Shown piece after piece: positions 1-6,392 of a DNA stretch of 56,388 bases. Under the pieces are notes generated by a model. The model saw only the letters and a list, made by a program, of their open reading frames with translations, was not told the DNA's origin and did not search any database. The DNA comes from Polyangiaceae bacterium (lineage in GTDB: Bacteria; Myxococcota_A; Polyangia; Polyangiales; Polyangiaceae). Each line of letters starts with the position of its first letter. Position 1 is the stretch's first letter. The stretch covers positions 1 through 56,388 of the forward strand of contig JADLAB010000076.1 in NCBI GenBank assembly GCA_020848455.1. The letters run 5' to 3'. The translations under genes and the position numbers were made by a program.

Positions 1-780
1 CCGCACGGCGAGCCGGTCGAGCACGAGCCTCGGGTGCACCTCCGCGCCGAGCCCCACGTCGGCGCCGTCCCAGATGACGCGCACCGTGCCGGTCGAGGCG
101 ACGTGCGCCACGACGGAGGCGGTGCCGGCCGGGAGGGTCACCTTGCTGGCGAGGTAGGAGCAGGTCTCCGTGCGCGGCGACACGTAGAGGTCGAGCGGCA
201 GCCCGCGCGCGGTGGCCGACTCCGGCAGCGCGCGCCGCCAGGTCACGGTGTACGCGCCCCAGCTGTAGTCGGCCGCGCCGTTCGACCAGCGCTCGGCCGG
301 CGCCTCGGGTCCCTCGCGGCGCGCGAGCCCGTCGCCCGGGTCGCGGAAGGGGCCGAGCACGGCGAAGCTGCGGACGAGACCGTCCGGATCCGGCGCGACA
401 TCGTAGGCGCGCGTGGCGAGATCCACCCAGGGCTCGGGCGCGGGTGCCGGCGCGAGGACGCGGCCGAGCAGGCGCGCCTCGCTCGCGAGGGGGCCTCCGC
501 CCGCGGCCAGGGCCGCGAGCCCCGCCCGCACCTTGCCGAAGCTCGCGCGCTCGTCGAGCGCCGCCGCCACGACGAGCCCCGCGAGCGCATCGTCGCCACC
601 GCGCGCGGCGCGGGCGAGCGCGGCCTCCGCCATCGCGTCCGGCGTCGCGGCCGTCCAGCGCGCCTTCGGGGGCCCGTCGGCGCGTCCCTCGGCGGCGAGC
701 CCGAGCGCGGCGAGCGCCCCGCAGGCGGAGAGCACGAGGGCGAGGCGCGAGCGGCGTGGGGTGCGGGTGGGAGCGCGCAT
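1..780 (-). CDS. Exported protein, partial, runs off the left edge
   Basis: The reading frame stays open from ATG at 780 to the window edge (260 codons, no stop), so the C-terminus is missing. Residues 1-34 form a Sec signal: an Arg-rich start, a hydrophobic Ala/Leu core and an Ala-rich cleavage region ending near GRAD. The mature part begins with helical Ala/Leu-rich sequence, then a beta-rich stretch containing VLGPFRDPGDG and YSWGAYTV. By memory this resembles the N-terminal region of large myxobacterial exported proteins that carry transglutaminase-like (DUF3857) or TPR domains further on, but those domains would lie outside this window. It is divergent from the ArsA-type pair, with a 77-bp gap. 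Coding is well supported; the function is not. Confidence 0.7.
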   Translation of the reverse strand, partial: MRAPTRTPRRSRLALVLSACGALAALGLAAEGRADGPPKARWTAATPDAMAEAALARAARGGDDALAGLVVAAALDERASFGKVRAGLAALAAGGGPLASEARLLGRVLAPAPAPEPWVDLATRAYDVAPDPDGLVRSFAVLGPFRDPGDGLARREGPEAPAERWSNGAADYSWGAYTVTWRRALPESATARGLPLDLYVSPRTETCSYLASKVTLPAGTASVVAHVASTGTVRVIWDGADVGLGAEVHPRLVLDRLAVR

Positions 781-844
781 CGACCTCCGTCCATAGCGCG
801 GCGCCCGCACGGTCGCGAGCCACCCCGCCCGCGGACCCGTGCGG

Positions 845-850
845 TAGGCT
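845..850 (+). promoter_or_regulatory. Putative -10 element (TAGGCT), leaderless start
   Basis: TAGGCT lies 7 nt before the GTG at 858, so transcription would begin at or next to the start codon. No Shine-Dalgarno sequence is present. No clear -35 was identified. Confidence 0.35.
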
Positions 851-857
851 CCCCGCC

Positions 858-1802
858 GTGACGCACGCGCCGTCGAAGATCGTCTTCGTGCTCGGCAAGG
901 GCGGCGTCGGGCGCAGCACCGTCGCGGCCGCGCTCGGCCTGTCGCTCGCGCGGCGCGGCCAGCGCACGCTCGTGTTCGAGTGGACGCTCGCCGAGGCGAT
1001 CGCGCCGTGGTTCGGCCTGCCCCCGGCCGGGACCGACCCGGTGCTCGTCGCCGAGCGGCTGTCGGTCGCGCGCTACGAGCTCGACGAGGCCCTGCGCGCG
1101 TACTTCGTCGACCACCTCGGGCTCGGCCTGTTCCACCGGCGCATCGTGCGCGGCGCGCTCGGCCGCTTCGTCGACGCCGCGCCCGGCATCGCCGAGATGC
1201 TCTTCCTCGGCTCGCTCTTCTGGCTCTCGTCCCAGGCCGAGGCGGAGGCCGGGCTCGCCTTCGACCACATCGTCGTGGACGCCCCCGCGACCGGGCACGG
1301 CGCCTCGGTGCTCGACATGCCGACGACGCTGGGTGAGCTGCGCGCGTCCGGCCTGCTCGGGCTCGAGGTCGAGCGCATCGCACAGATGATGCGCGACCCC
1401 GCCTGGACGAGCGTCGTCGCGGTCGCGCTGCCCGAGGAGCTCGCCGTCGCCGAGACGCTCGAGCTCGTCCCGCGCGTCGCCCGCTCCCTCGGCCGGCCGC
1501 CCGTGCTCGCGATCGTCAACCGCAGCGTGACGCGCTTCTTTGCGTCGCCCGCGCCCGCCGGCTGGCTCGCGGCGCTCGGCGCGGCCCTGCCGCCCGACGA
1601 GCACGCGGCGCTCGTCGGGCTCGACGCCGAGCTCCGCGCGCGGGCGCGCACCGAGCGCGAGCTGGTCGCGGCGCTCGCCGGCCTGACGAGCGACGGTGTG
1701 CTCGCGCTCGAGGACGTGCTCGTGGCGCGCGGGGACACGCAGCCGCGCCGCATCGTCGAGGCGTGCGCGGACGCGCTCGCGGCGCGCGTCGAGGTCGCAT
1801 GA
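858..1802 (+). CDS. ArsA/Get3-family ATPase, subunit A (signature-Lys subunit)
   Basis: A 314-residue protein of the ArsA (anion-transporting ATPase)/Get3 branch of the SIMIBI NTPases. The deviant P-loop at residues 13-21 reads GKGGVGRST. It keeps the signature Lys (K14), but the second, canonical Walker A Lys is Arg19. The switch region DAPATGHG is typical of ArsA proteins. There is no membrane segment, so it is cytosolic. GTG at 858 is chosen because the family motif begins 12 residues later; in-frame starts further upstream would overlap the divergent gene. Its stop overlaps the next ATPase gene (ATGA), implying translational coupling. Comparable adjacent pairs of ArsA-like proteins occur in actinobacteria (the Rv3679-Rv3680 type). 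Arsenite transport is unlikely because no arsB or arsR is nearby. The real client is unknown. Confidence 0.85.
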   Translation: MTHAPSKIVFVLGKGGVGRSTVAAALGLSLARRGQRTLVFEWTLAEAIAPWFGLPPAGTDPVLVAERLSVARYELDEALRAYFVDHLGLGLFHRRIVRGALGRFVDAAPGIAEMLFLGSLFWLSSQAEAEAGLAFDHIVVDAPATGHGASVLDMPTTLGELRASGLLGLEVERIAQMMRDPAWTSVVAVALPEELAVAETLELVPRVARSLGRPPVLAIVNRSVTRFFASPAPAGWLAALGAALPPDEHAALVGLDAELRARARTERELVAALAGLTSDGVLALEDVLVARGDTQPRRIVEACADALAARVEVA

Positions 1803-2851
1803 GCGCGCGCCTGCACGTGCTGCTCGGGGCCGGGGGCGTCGGCAAGACGACCCTCGCGGCCGGCTACGCGCTCGCGCTCGCACGGGGCGGCGCGCGCGTG
1901 GGCCTGCTCGGCATCGACCCCGCGCTGCGCCTCGGCACGGCCCTCGGGCTCGACCTCGGCGCGGGGGAGGCCGACGTCCCCGGCAGCGGCAGCCTGCGCG
2001 CCGCGCTGCTCGCGCCCGAGCAGACGCTGCACCGCTGGGCGGTCGAGGCCTCGCCGGACGCCGCGGCGCGCGCGCGGCTCCTGGCCAATCCGCTCTTCGT
2101 GGCGCTCGCCGAGCGGCTCGCGAGCGCGACCGATCTGCTCGCCGCGGCGCGCGTCGCCGAGTGGGTCGAGCACGACCCCGAGCTCGCGCACCTCGTCGTC
2201 GACACGGCGCCGGGGCTCGGCGCGGTCGAGTTCCTGCGGCGGCCCGAGCGCATCGCGGCCCTGCTCGAGGGGCGGCTCGTGGCGCTCTTGCGGCGGCTCG
2301 GTCGGCAGGGGGTGCGGCGGGCGCCGCGCGGCATCGCTCGGCGCGTGCTCGCGGGCGTGATGCGCATCGGCGGCTCCGCCCTGTTGCTCGACCTCGCCGA
2401 GCTCATGGCGCTCGCCGAGGGGCTGCTCGCCAAGCTGCTCGAGCGCGTGGAGCGTGCGCGGCGCTGGCTCGCGGACCCGTCGACCGAGATCCTGCTCGTC
2501 GCGGCCGTGCGCACCGACGCCGCGGACGTCGCCGAACGCTTCGCCGCGGCCCTCGAGGAGGTGGGCCTCGCGCCGAGCGCCGCGGTCCTGAACCGCGCGC
2601 TGCCGCCCGGGCTCGGCGCGCGCCTCGCCGGGCTCGACGTGCCCGAGCTCCCGGACGCGCAGGCGCTCGTGCGCTACGCGCGCGCCTACGCGAGGCAGCA
2701 GGCCGAGGTGGCGCGCGAGGCCGGGCGCTGGGCGCGGCGGGTGGTGACGCTCCCGTCCGTGCGCGGCCTCGACGGCGCGGAGCGCCACGCGGCGCTCGGG
2801 GCGCTCGGCGAGGCCCTGCGCGCGGGGCTCGCGGCGGGACCGGCGGGGTGA
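1799..2851 (+). CDS. ArsA/Get3-family ATPase, subunit B (Walker A Lys subunit)
   Basis: A 350-residue partner of the preceding ATPase, starting at an ATG that overlaps its stop codon by 4 nt. The P-loop at residues 10-18 is GAGGVGKTT. The canonical Walker A Lys (K16) is present, but the ArsA/Get3 signature Lys position is Ala11, the opposite of subunit A. Further motifs are LLGIDPALRLG and LVVDTAPGLG (the switch region). The C-terminal half is rich in Ala, Leu and Arg helices and has no membrane span. In Get3/ArsA the signature Lys reaches across the dimer to the partner's nucleotide, so a heterodimer with one composite site is a natural reading. No metal-binding Cys pair typical of ArsA is evident. 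The biological role is not known. Confidence 0.85.
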   Translation: MSARLHVLLGAGGVGKTTLAAGYALALARGGARVGLLGIDPALRLGTALGLDLGAGEADVPGSGSLRAALLAPEQTLHRWAVEASPDAAARARLLANPLFVALAERLASATDLLAAARVAEWVEHDPELAHLVVDTAPGLGAVEFLRRPERIAALLEGRLVALLRRLGRQGVRRAPRGIARRVLAGVMRIGGSALLLDLAELMALAEGLLAKLLERVERARRWLADPSTEILLVAAVRTDAADVAERFAAALEEVGLAPSAAVLNRALPPGLGARLAGLDVPELPDAQALVRYARAYARQQAEVAREAGRWARRVVTLPSVRGLDGAERHAALGALGEALRAGLAAGPAG

Positions 2852-2936
2852 GGCTGGGCGTGCGCGCCGCGCAAGTCGCCGCGACCGAAGCCGTCGGCCG
2901 AGTAGGTGGTCTTGGGTCTTGTGTTGTGCTCCGAGG

Positions 2937-2942
2937 TAGGAT
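2937..2942 (+). promoter_or_regulatory. Putative -10 element (TAGGAT)
   Basis: TAGGAT followed by AAA lies about 70 nt upstream of the Cys-rich lipoprotein gene at 3014. A weak -35 (TTGGGT) sits 19 nt upstream. The 160-bp gap before the gene holds nothing else recognisable. Confidence 0.25.
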
Positions 2943-3013
2943 AAACGGGCGCTCTGTGGGCCCTGAGTAGCGGCCCGCCTACACACGACCCAACCACCGA
3001 AGGGGATGAACCC

Positions 3014-3640
3014 ATGAAGAAGTCCTGGATGCTGCTCGTTGCCGGTGTCGCGCTCGCGCTGCCCGCCTGCGTCGCCGAGGGGCCGGACGCGACCGGCGAG
3101 GGCGTCGGCGTGAACGACGAGAGCCTGCGCCAGATGTGCGGCGGCTTCGCGGGCATCCCCTGCCCGAGCGGCAAGATCTGCGTGGACGATCCGCGCGACA
3201 GCTGCGACCCCGAAAACGGGGGCGCCGACTGCAGCGGCATCTGCCGGCCCGCCAAGCAGCCCGCCGCCAAGCACTGCAAGGACCCGGCGCGCGAGTACAT
3301 CTCGACCGACCCGGCCGAGTGCGCGCTCATCAAGTACGCCTGCGCCTCGGGCGTCGGGTTCTCGGACGAGTGCGGTTGCGGCTGCGAGCAGGCGACCTGC
3401 GGCAGCAACACCTGCGCCGCGGGCGAGTACTGCTGCAACGCGAGCTGCGGCATCTGCGCGCCGAACGGTGGCGTGTGCACGCAGCAGGTGTGCGAGCCCA
3501 CCTGCCAGGTGTCCGACTGTGGCCCGGCCCTCGGCATGATGAACTACCTCTGTCCCGACGGCGTGACGGTCGCGGGGCCCACGGGCAACTGCATCCCGAG
3601 CGGCGGCAGCTGCGGCTGGGAAATCGTCTCCTGCCCGTAG
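3014..3640 (+). CDS. Cysteine-rich secreted lipoprotein
   Basis: A 208-residue protein with a lipoprotein signal: positive start (MKKSW), hydrophobic core and lipobox LPAC with Cys19. After a short linker it carries two Cys-rich modules. The first (about residues 41-79) reads CGGFAGIPCPSG, then CVDDPRDSCDP and GGADCSGIC. The second (about 115-170) contains CAAGEYCCN and SCGIC. By memory these Cys patterns recur in secreted proteins of myxobacteria and some fungi and probably form disulphide-stabilised domains. AAGGGG about 9 nt upstream supports the ATG at 3014. It stands alone, downstream of the ATPase pair and upstream of another lipoprotein. Surface or periplasmic location is likely; function is unknown. 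Confidence 0.85.
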   Translation: MKKSWMLLVAGVALALPACVAEGPDATGEGVGVNDESLRQMCGGFAGIPCPSGKICVDDPRDSCDPENGGADCSGICRPAKQPAAKHCKDPAREYISTDPAECALIKYACASGVGFSDECGCGCEQATCGSNTCAAGEYCCNASCGICAPNGGVCTQQVCEPTCQVSDCGPALGMMNYLCPDGVTVAGPTGNCIPSGGSCGWEIVSCP

Positions 3641-3687
3641 CGGCGCCTGTGCATCGATCGACGCGGGCCAGCGGCGCCCGGCGGGGG

Positions 3688-3707
3688 TACACTCGCAACG
3701 CAGGAGG
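3688..3707 (+). promoter_or_regulatory. Putative -10 (TACACT) and strong Shine-Dalgarno
   Basis: TACACT at 3688-3693 is followed by a perfect AGGAGG at 3702-3707, 6 nt before the ATG at 3714. This fixes the start of the delta-60 repeat lipoprotein. Confidence 0.45.
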
Positions 3708-3713
3708 CACACC

Positions 3714-5306
3714 ATGGCCCGACGGGCACGCGTGAGCATCCAGGTCGCGGCGCTCCTCGCGGCGAGCGCCGCTTCGTGTACCTCGATCCTGGGAGACTTC
3801 GAGCGCGGCGGTGGTGACGCCACCGGTGCCTCGGGAGGCGGCGGTGGCGCGGTCGCGTCGCTCGTGCTCGCGCCGACGGGCGACCTCGTGCGCGTGCTCC
3901 GCGGCGGCTCCTCCGTGCTCGGCGTCACGGTCGCGCGCAGCGGTCCGGTCGGCGACGTGACGCTCGTGCTCGAGGGGCTCCCGGCCGGCGTGACCGCCGA
4001 GCCCGTCCTCTTCCCGGCGAGTCAGTCGTCCGGGGAGCTCCTGGTGCAGGCGACGGCGGCGGCCCCGCACGGCGCGGTCGTGGCGAGCCTGCGCGACGCC
4101 GCCTCGCTCGCGACCCCGGTCGACGTGCCGCTGCTCGTCGCCGACACGCCGGGCACGCTCGACGCCAGCTTCGACTCGGACGGCGCGCTGTCGACGTTGC
4201 CGCCGGGCGGCACGACCGGCGCCGCGGCGCTCCGCGTGGTGGTGCAGCCGAACGGCGCGCTCGTCGTCGGCGGGACGCTCGCCGCGAACAGCGGCTGGGC
4301 CGTGATGCGCTTCGGCCCGGGAGGCGCGCCCGACGCGACCTTCAACGGTGCGGCCGTGGCGGTCCTGCCGACGACCGGTCAGCTCCACGGCTTGGCCCTC
4401 GACGTCGCGAGCGGCAAGATCGTCGCGACCGGCGTCTCGAGCTCCCAGCTCACGGTGGTGCGCCTCAACGCGGACGGCTCGCCCGACGACGCCTTCGGCA
4501 ACGGGGGCGTGCTGCGCACGTCGACCGTCACCTACTCCCAGGGCTCGGAGGGCTGGGCGGTGGCGGTGCAGCCGGACGGCAAGATGCTGGTCGCCGGCAC
4601 GGACCTCGCGGCACCGCCGCACGGCATCGTGCTGCGCCTCGAGGCGAGCGGCGCGCTCGACGCCTCGTTCTCGGGCGGCACCTTCGACGACCGCGACGAC
4701 ACCAGGCTCGAGTCGGTGCTCGTCGATCCGGACGGCCTCGTCGTCGTGGCGGGGCAGGACCTCGCGGCGAGCCCTCCGGCGTTCTGGGTCACGCGTCTCA
4801 CGAGCGCCGGCGAGCCCGACGCGGCCTTCGGCACCACCGGCAGCGTGTCCTTCGGCAGCGGGTACCACTTCACGCACCAGATCGTGCGCCTGCCGGGCGG
4901 CGATCTGGTCCTCTGTGGCGAGGATCACATCAGCCAGTCCGTCGCCAGCCTCGGCCGGCTGACGCCGGCGGGCGTGCCCGTGTGGCCGTCGGGTGGGGAC
5001 ATCGCGTACGCCATCTTCGGCCCCACGAACAAGGCCTGGGGCTGCGCCGCGCCGGCGGACGGGAAGATCGTGTTCGCCGGCTTCGGCTTCGGCTCGTTGG
5101 AGCACGAGGGCTACGTCGTGCGAGTCGACGGCGACGGCCTCGAGGACCCCGCCTTCGGAGAGCTCGGCACCGTCGCCTTCGTGCCGCCTGGGGGCTCCCC
5201 GCCGAAGTACTCCCTCTACGGCGTGGCGCTCTTGCCCGACGGCCGCATCGTGGCGGTCGGCAACAAGGACGACGCCGGCTGGTTCGTGACACGCCTCTTC
5301 GACTGA
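3714..5306 (+). CDS. Delta-60 repeat lipoprotein
   Basis: A 530-residue exported protein. The N-terminus has a lipoprotein signal ending in AASC (Cys22), followed by TSILGDFE, a phrase often seen after the lipid-anchored Cys in myxobacterial lipoproteins. A Gly-rich linker leads to a small beta domain (about residues 45-140). After that come at least six delta-60 repeats, beta-propeller-like units of about 55-60 residues recognisable by their ends: LDASFDSDGAL, PDATFNG, PDDAFGNGGVL, LDASFSGG, PDAAFGTTG and EDPAFGELG. Such repeats are abundant in myxobacterial surface proteins. The role is unknown; a ligand-binding or structural surface protein is plausible. The start is set by AGGAGG 6 nt upstream. 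Confidence 0.9.
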   Translation: MARRARVSIQVAALLAASAASCTSILGDFERGGGDATGASGGGGGAVASLVLAPTGDLVRVLRGGSSVLGVTVARSGPVGDVTLVLEGLPAGVTAEPVLFPASQSSGELLVQATAAAPHGAVVASLRDAASLATPVDVPLLVADTPGTLDASFDSDGALSTLPPGGTTGAAALRVVVQPNGALVVGGTLAANSGWAVMRFGPGGAPDATFNGAAVAVLPTTGQLHGLALDVASGKIVATGVSSSQLTVVRLNADGSPDDAFGNGGVLRTSTVTYSQGSEGWAVAVQPDGKMLVAGTDLAAPPHGIVLRLEASGALDASFSGGTFDDRDDTRLESVLVDPDGLVVVAGQDLAASPPAFWVTRLTSAGEPDAAFGTTGSVSFGSGYHFTHQIVRLPGGDLVLCGEDHISQSVASLGRLTPAGVPVWPSGGDIAYAIFGPTNKAWGCAAPADGKIVFAGFGFGSLEHEGYVVRVDGDGLEDPAFGELGTVAFVPPGGSPPKYSLYGVALLPDGRIVAVGNKDDAGWFVTRLFD

Positions 5307-5308
5307 AG

Positions 5309-5368
5309 AGCCGTCCGCGCGCGGGCCGGGCATTCCGGCGGGCGCAGCGCACGCTCGGTCGGACGGCT
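5309..5368. terminator. Candidate bidirectional terminator
   Basis: In the convergent gap, AGCCGTCCG (5309-5317) pairs with CGGACGGCT (5360-5368). Between them a second hairpin, GCCGG-GCATT-CCGGC (5325-5339), can form. There is no T-tract, so an intrinsic terminator is only possible. Confidence 0.35.
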
Positions 5369-5378
5369 CGAGTGCCGC

Positions 5379-6296
5379 CTAGGAGCGCTTCGTGCCGAGA
5401 TTGCTGGGCCGCGCCCGCACCTCGTCGACCAGCGCGAGCAGGGTGGGAGCCGCGATCGGCTTGCGCAGGAACACGAGGCTGCCGCGCGACGCGTCCGAGC
5501 GCACGCCGTCGGCGCTCATGAGCACGAACGGCACCTGCACGTTGCGCGCCCGGACTTCCTGCAACAGCGTCGCGCCGCCGATGCGCGGTAGATCGAGGTC
5601 GCAGAAGACGAGGTCGAACTCCCGCAGGAGCAACAGGGCGAGCGCCTCGGCGCCGTCCGTCGCGACGACGACGTCGCAGCACACCGTGGCGAGGAGCCGG
5701 GCGCAGCCGTTCGCGAACGAGAGATCGTCGTCCACCACCAGCACGCGCACGGTCGGCAGGGTCGCCGCGTGGGGCGGGGGGTTGCTCGGGAAGCGCCGCC
5801 GCACGCCGCTCGGCGGCTTCGGTACCGAGCGGATCCCCTCGAGCTCCGGCTCGAAACCCGGCTCGCGGCTCGCGTCGCGCTCCGGCTCGAAGTCCGGCTC
5901 GCCGCTCGCGTCGCGCTCCGGCTCGAAGTCCGCGGTGCGCTCCATGAGGCAGCGGTCGACGAGCTCGAGCAGCTCGCGCTCGCTGCCCGGTCGCAGGAAG
6001 GCCTGCACCTGACAGGGCACGGTTCCCGCCGGGGGAAGCACGGGCAGCGGGTCGCCGGTGAGCGCCACGAGCGAGCGTGCCTCCGCCAGCGTGCCGAGGC
6101 GGTGGAGCGCCGCGACGTCGCTCTCGCTCGCCGACGGGTGGACCACCGCCACCTCGAAGCGCCAGCCGTCGGCGGCCGCCTCGCAGCACTCGCTCGTGCT
6201 GCGAATGGCACGCGGCTCGTGGTTGCGCCGCAACAGGGCACGAACCCACGACCGCGTGACCAGGGCATCGCTGCCGACGATGAGGACACGCGCCAT
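5379..6296 (-). CDS. Tandem-receiver response regulator, first receiver degenerate
   Basis: A 305-residue protein with two CheY-like domains and no output domain. The C-terminal receiver (about residues 182-298) has the acidic cluster DDD (189-191), phosphoacceptor Asp233 in CDLDLP, Ser261 and Lys279, so it should be phosphorylatable. The N-terminal domain (about 1-118) has the receiver-like alternation of strands and helices but lacks the acidic pocket: VGSD replaces VDDD and VVHPS stands where the phosphoacceptor should be. It is therefore a pseudo-receiver. A linker of charged 12-residue repeats (123-151) joins them. The ATG at 6296 is chosen because the receiver-like fold begins immediately. 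It lies 96 bp downstream of mutS2 and a strong hairpin separates them, so it may be transcribed separately. No cognate kinase is adjacent. Confidence 0.85.
   Translation of the reverse strand: MARVLIVGSDALVTRSWVRALLRRNHEPRAIRSTSECCEAAADGWRFEVAVVHPSASESDVAALHRLGTLAEARSLVALTGDPLPVLPPAGTVPCQVQAFLRPGSERELLELVDRCLMERTADFEPERDASGEPDFEPERDASREPGFEPELEGIRSVPKPPSGVRRRFPSNPPPHAATLPTVRVLVVDDDLSFANGCARLLATVCCDVVVATDGAEALALLLLREFDLVFCDLDLPRIGGATLLQEVRARNVQVPFVLMSADGVRSDASRGSLVFLRKPIAAPTLLALVDEVRARPSNLGTKRS
5844..5930 (-). repeat. 36-bp in-frame tandem repeat (receiver linker)
   Basis: Two full units and one partial unit of a 36-bp repeat encode DFEPERDAS-type 12-mers (residues 123-151 of the response regulator). 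The copies are nearly identical at the DNA level, which suggests recent slippage expansion. Confidence 0.8.
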
Positions 6297-6347
6297 GCGA
6301 ATTGTCTCAGGGTCGAGAGTACGCGCGATCAGGTCACCCGCGCAATC

Positions 6348-6391
6348 CCGGTCCCAGGACCGGCGCACGCGCCGTCCGGGGGTGCGCCGGT
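6348..6391 (-). terminator. Strong hairpin pair after mutS2
   Basis: Directly after the mutS2 stop, 10-bp perfect arms (6359-6368 and 6382-6391, ACCGGCGCAC/GTGCGCCGGT) enclose a 13-nt loop. An overlapping perfect palindrome CCGGTCC-CA-GGACCGG lies at 6348-6363. The two hairpins share 6359-6363, so they are mutually exclusive. No T-tract follows. Transcription stop or mRNA 3' end protection is plausible. Confidence 0.45.
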
Positions 6392-6392
6392 G

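Noticed and set aside
858-2851. Arsenite efflux system
   Set aside because: The ATPases are ArsA-like but no arsB, arsR, arsD or arsC lies nearby and the metal-site Cys residues are not evident.
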